Source: Nitrospinae bacterium RIFCSPLOWO2_12_FULL_45_22 (GTDB lineage: Bacteria; 2-12-FULL-45-22). From it: DNA of 6,029 nt. Below, piece after piece: positions 5,984 to 6,029 of this stretch. The stretch lies in contig MHDQ01000139.1 in the NCBI GenBank assembly GCA_001803565.1, forward strand, positions 2,787 through 8,815, read 5' to 3'. The notes under the pieces were generated by a model. That model made no database searches, was not told the DNA's origin, and saw nothing but the letters and a program-made list of their open reading frames with translations. Position numbers and translations under genes: made by a program. Position 1 is the first letter of the stretch, and every line of letters starts with the position of its first letter.

Positions 5984-6027
5984 CCCTTATCTCAGGATTA
6001 ACGCCCCCGCTGAGATAAGGGATTATA
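5984..6027 (-). promoter_or_regulatory. TATAAT and 11-bp inverted repeat upstream of porC
   Basis: On the minus strand, TATAAT (6027-6022) is followed at once by CCCTTATCTCA (6021-6011), a 16-base GC-rich loop and the exact complement TGAGATAAGGG (5994-5984), then TTTT. Two readings are possible. One is a porC promoter whose start (near 6015) lies in the repeat, making it an operator or leader hairpin. The other is a terminator of an upstream gene, with a short T tail. The matching -35 box would lie beyond the window, so the choice is open. Confidence 0.5.
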
Positions 6028-6029
6028 AA

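Overview
The window reads as chromosome of an anaerobic, Gram-positive, Clostridia-like (Firmicutes) bacterium. This is inferred from a four-subunit pyruvate:ferredoxin oxidoreductase operon, purine-rich AGGAGG-type ribosome binding sites, a textbook vegetative promoter (TTGACA, 17 bp, TATAAT) and moderate base composition. The species cannot be named from the sequence alone.

Left half (1-2616), plus strand: this looks like the end of an integrated, partly decayed mobile element. Bases 1-333 hold no gene I can defend. A consensus promoter with a palindrome over its expected start site (334-381) drives a small XRE-type helix-turn-helix regulator (397-888). A tyrosine recombinase with all its catalytic residues follows (988-2112). 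Directly behind it is a broken gene (about 2106-2580) that still encodes two tandem copies of a helix-turn-helix unit, now in two different reading frames and without a usable start. An imperfect palindrome at 2587-2616, T-rich on both sides, closes this half and probably terminates transcription from both directions.

Junction (2625-2700): a complete minus-strand tRNA-Asn (anticodon GTT) has its 3' end facing the integrase. This is the standard arrangement when a tyrosine recombinase has inserted an element at the 3' end of a tRNA gene. The other element boundary, which should carry a copy of the tRNA 3' end, is not in the window, so the element probably continues to the left.

Right half (2779-5940), minus strand: this is core metabolism. 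The order of transcription is porC (gamma), porD (delta, two 4Fe-4S clusters), porA (alpha), porB (beta, TPP and one 4Fe-4S cluster). Together they form a heterotetrameric 2-oxoacid:ferredoxin oxidoreductase, most likely for pyruvate, interconverting pyruvate plus CoA and acetyl-CoA plus CO2 with ferredoxin as electron carrier. porC and porD overlap by 4 bp and porA and porB are 20 bp apart, but porD and porA are separated by 128 bp that include an mRNA hairpin just ahead of the porA ribosome binding site. Upstream of porC, at the window edge, a TATAAT is followed by an 11-bp inverted repeat.

I see no CRISPR array, rRNA gene, complete insertion sequence or obvious defence or toxin-antitoxin system. 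The most unusual items are the decayed tandem helix-turn-helix gene, the unrecognised C-terminal half of the regulator, and the structured gap inside the por operon.
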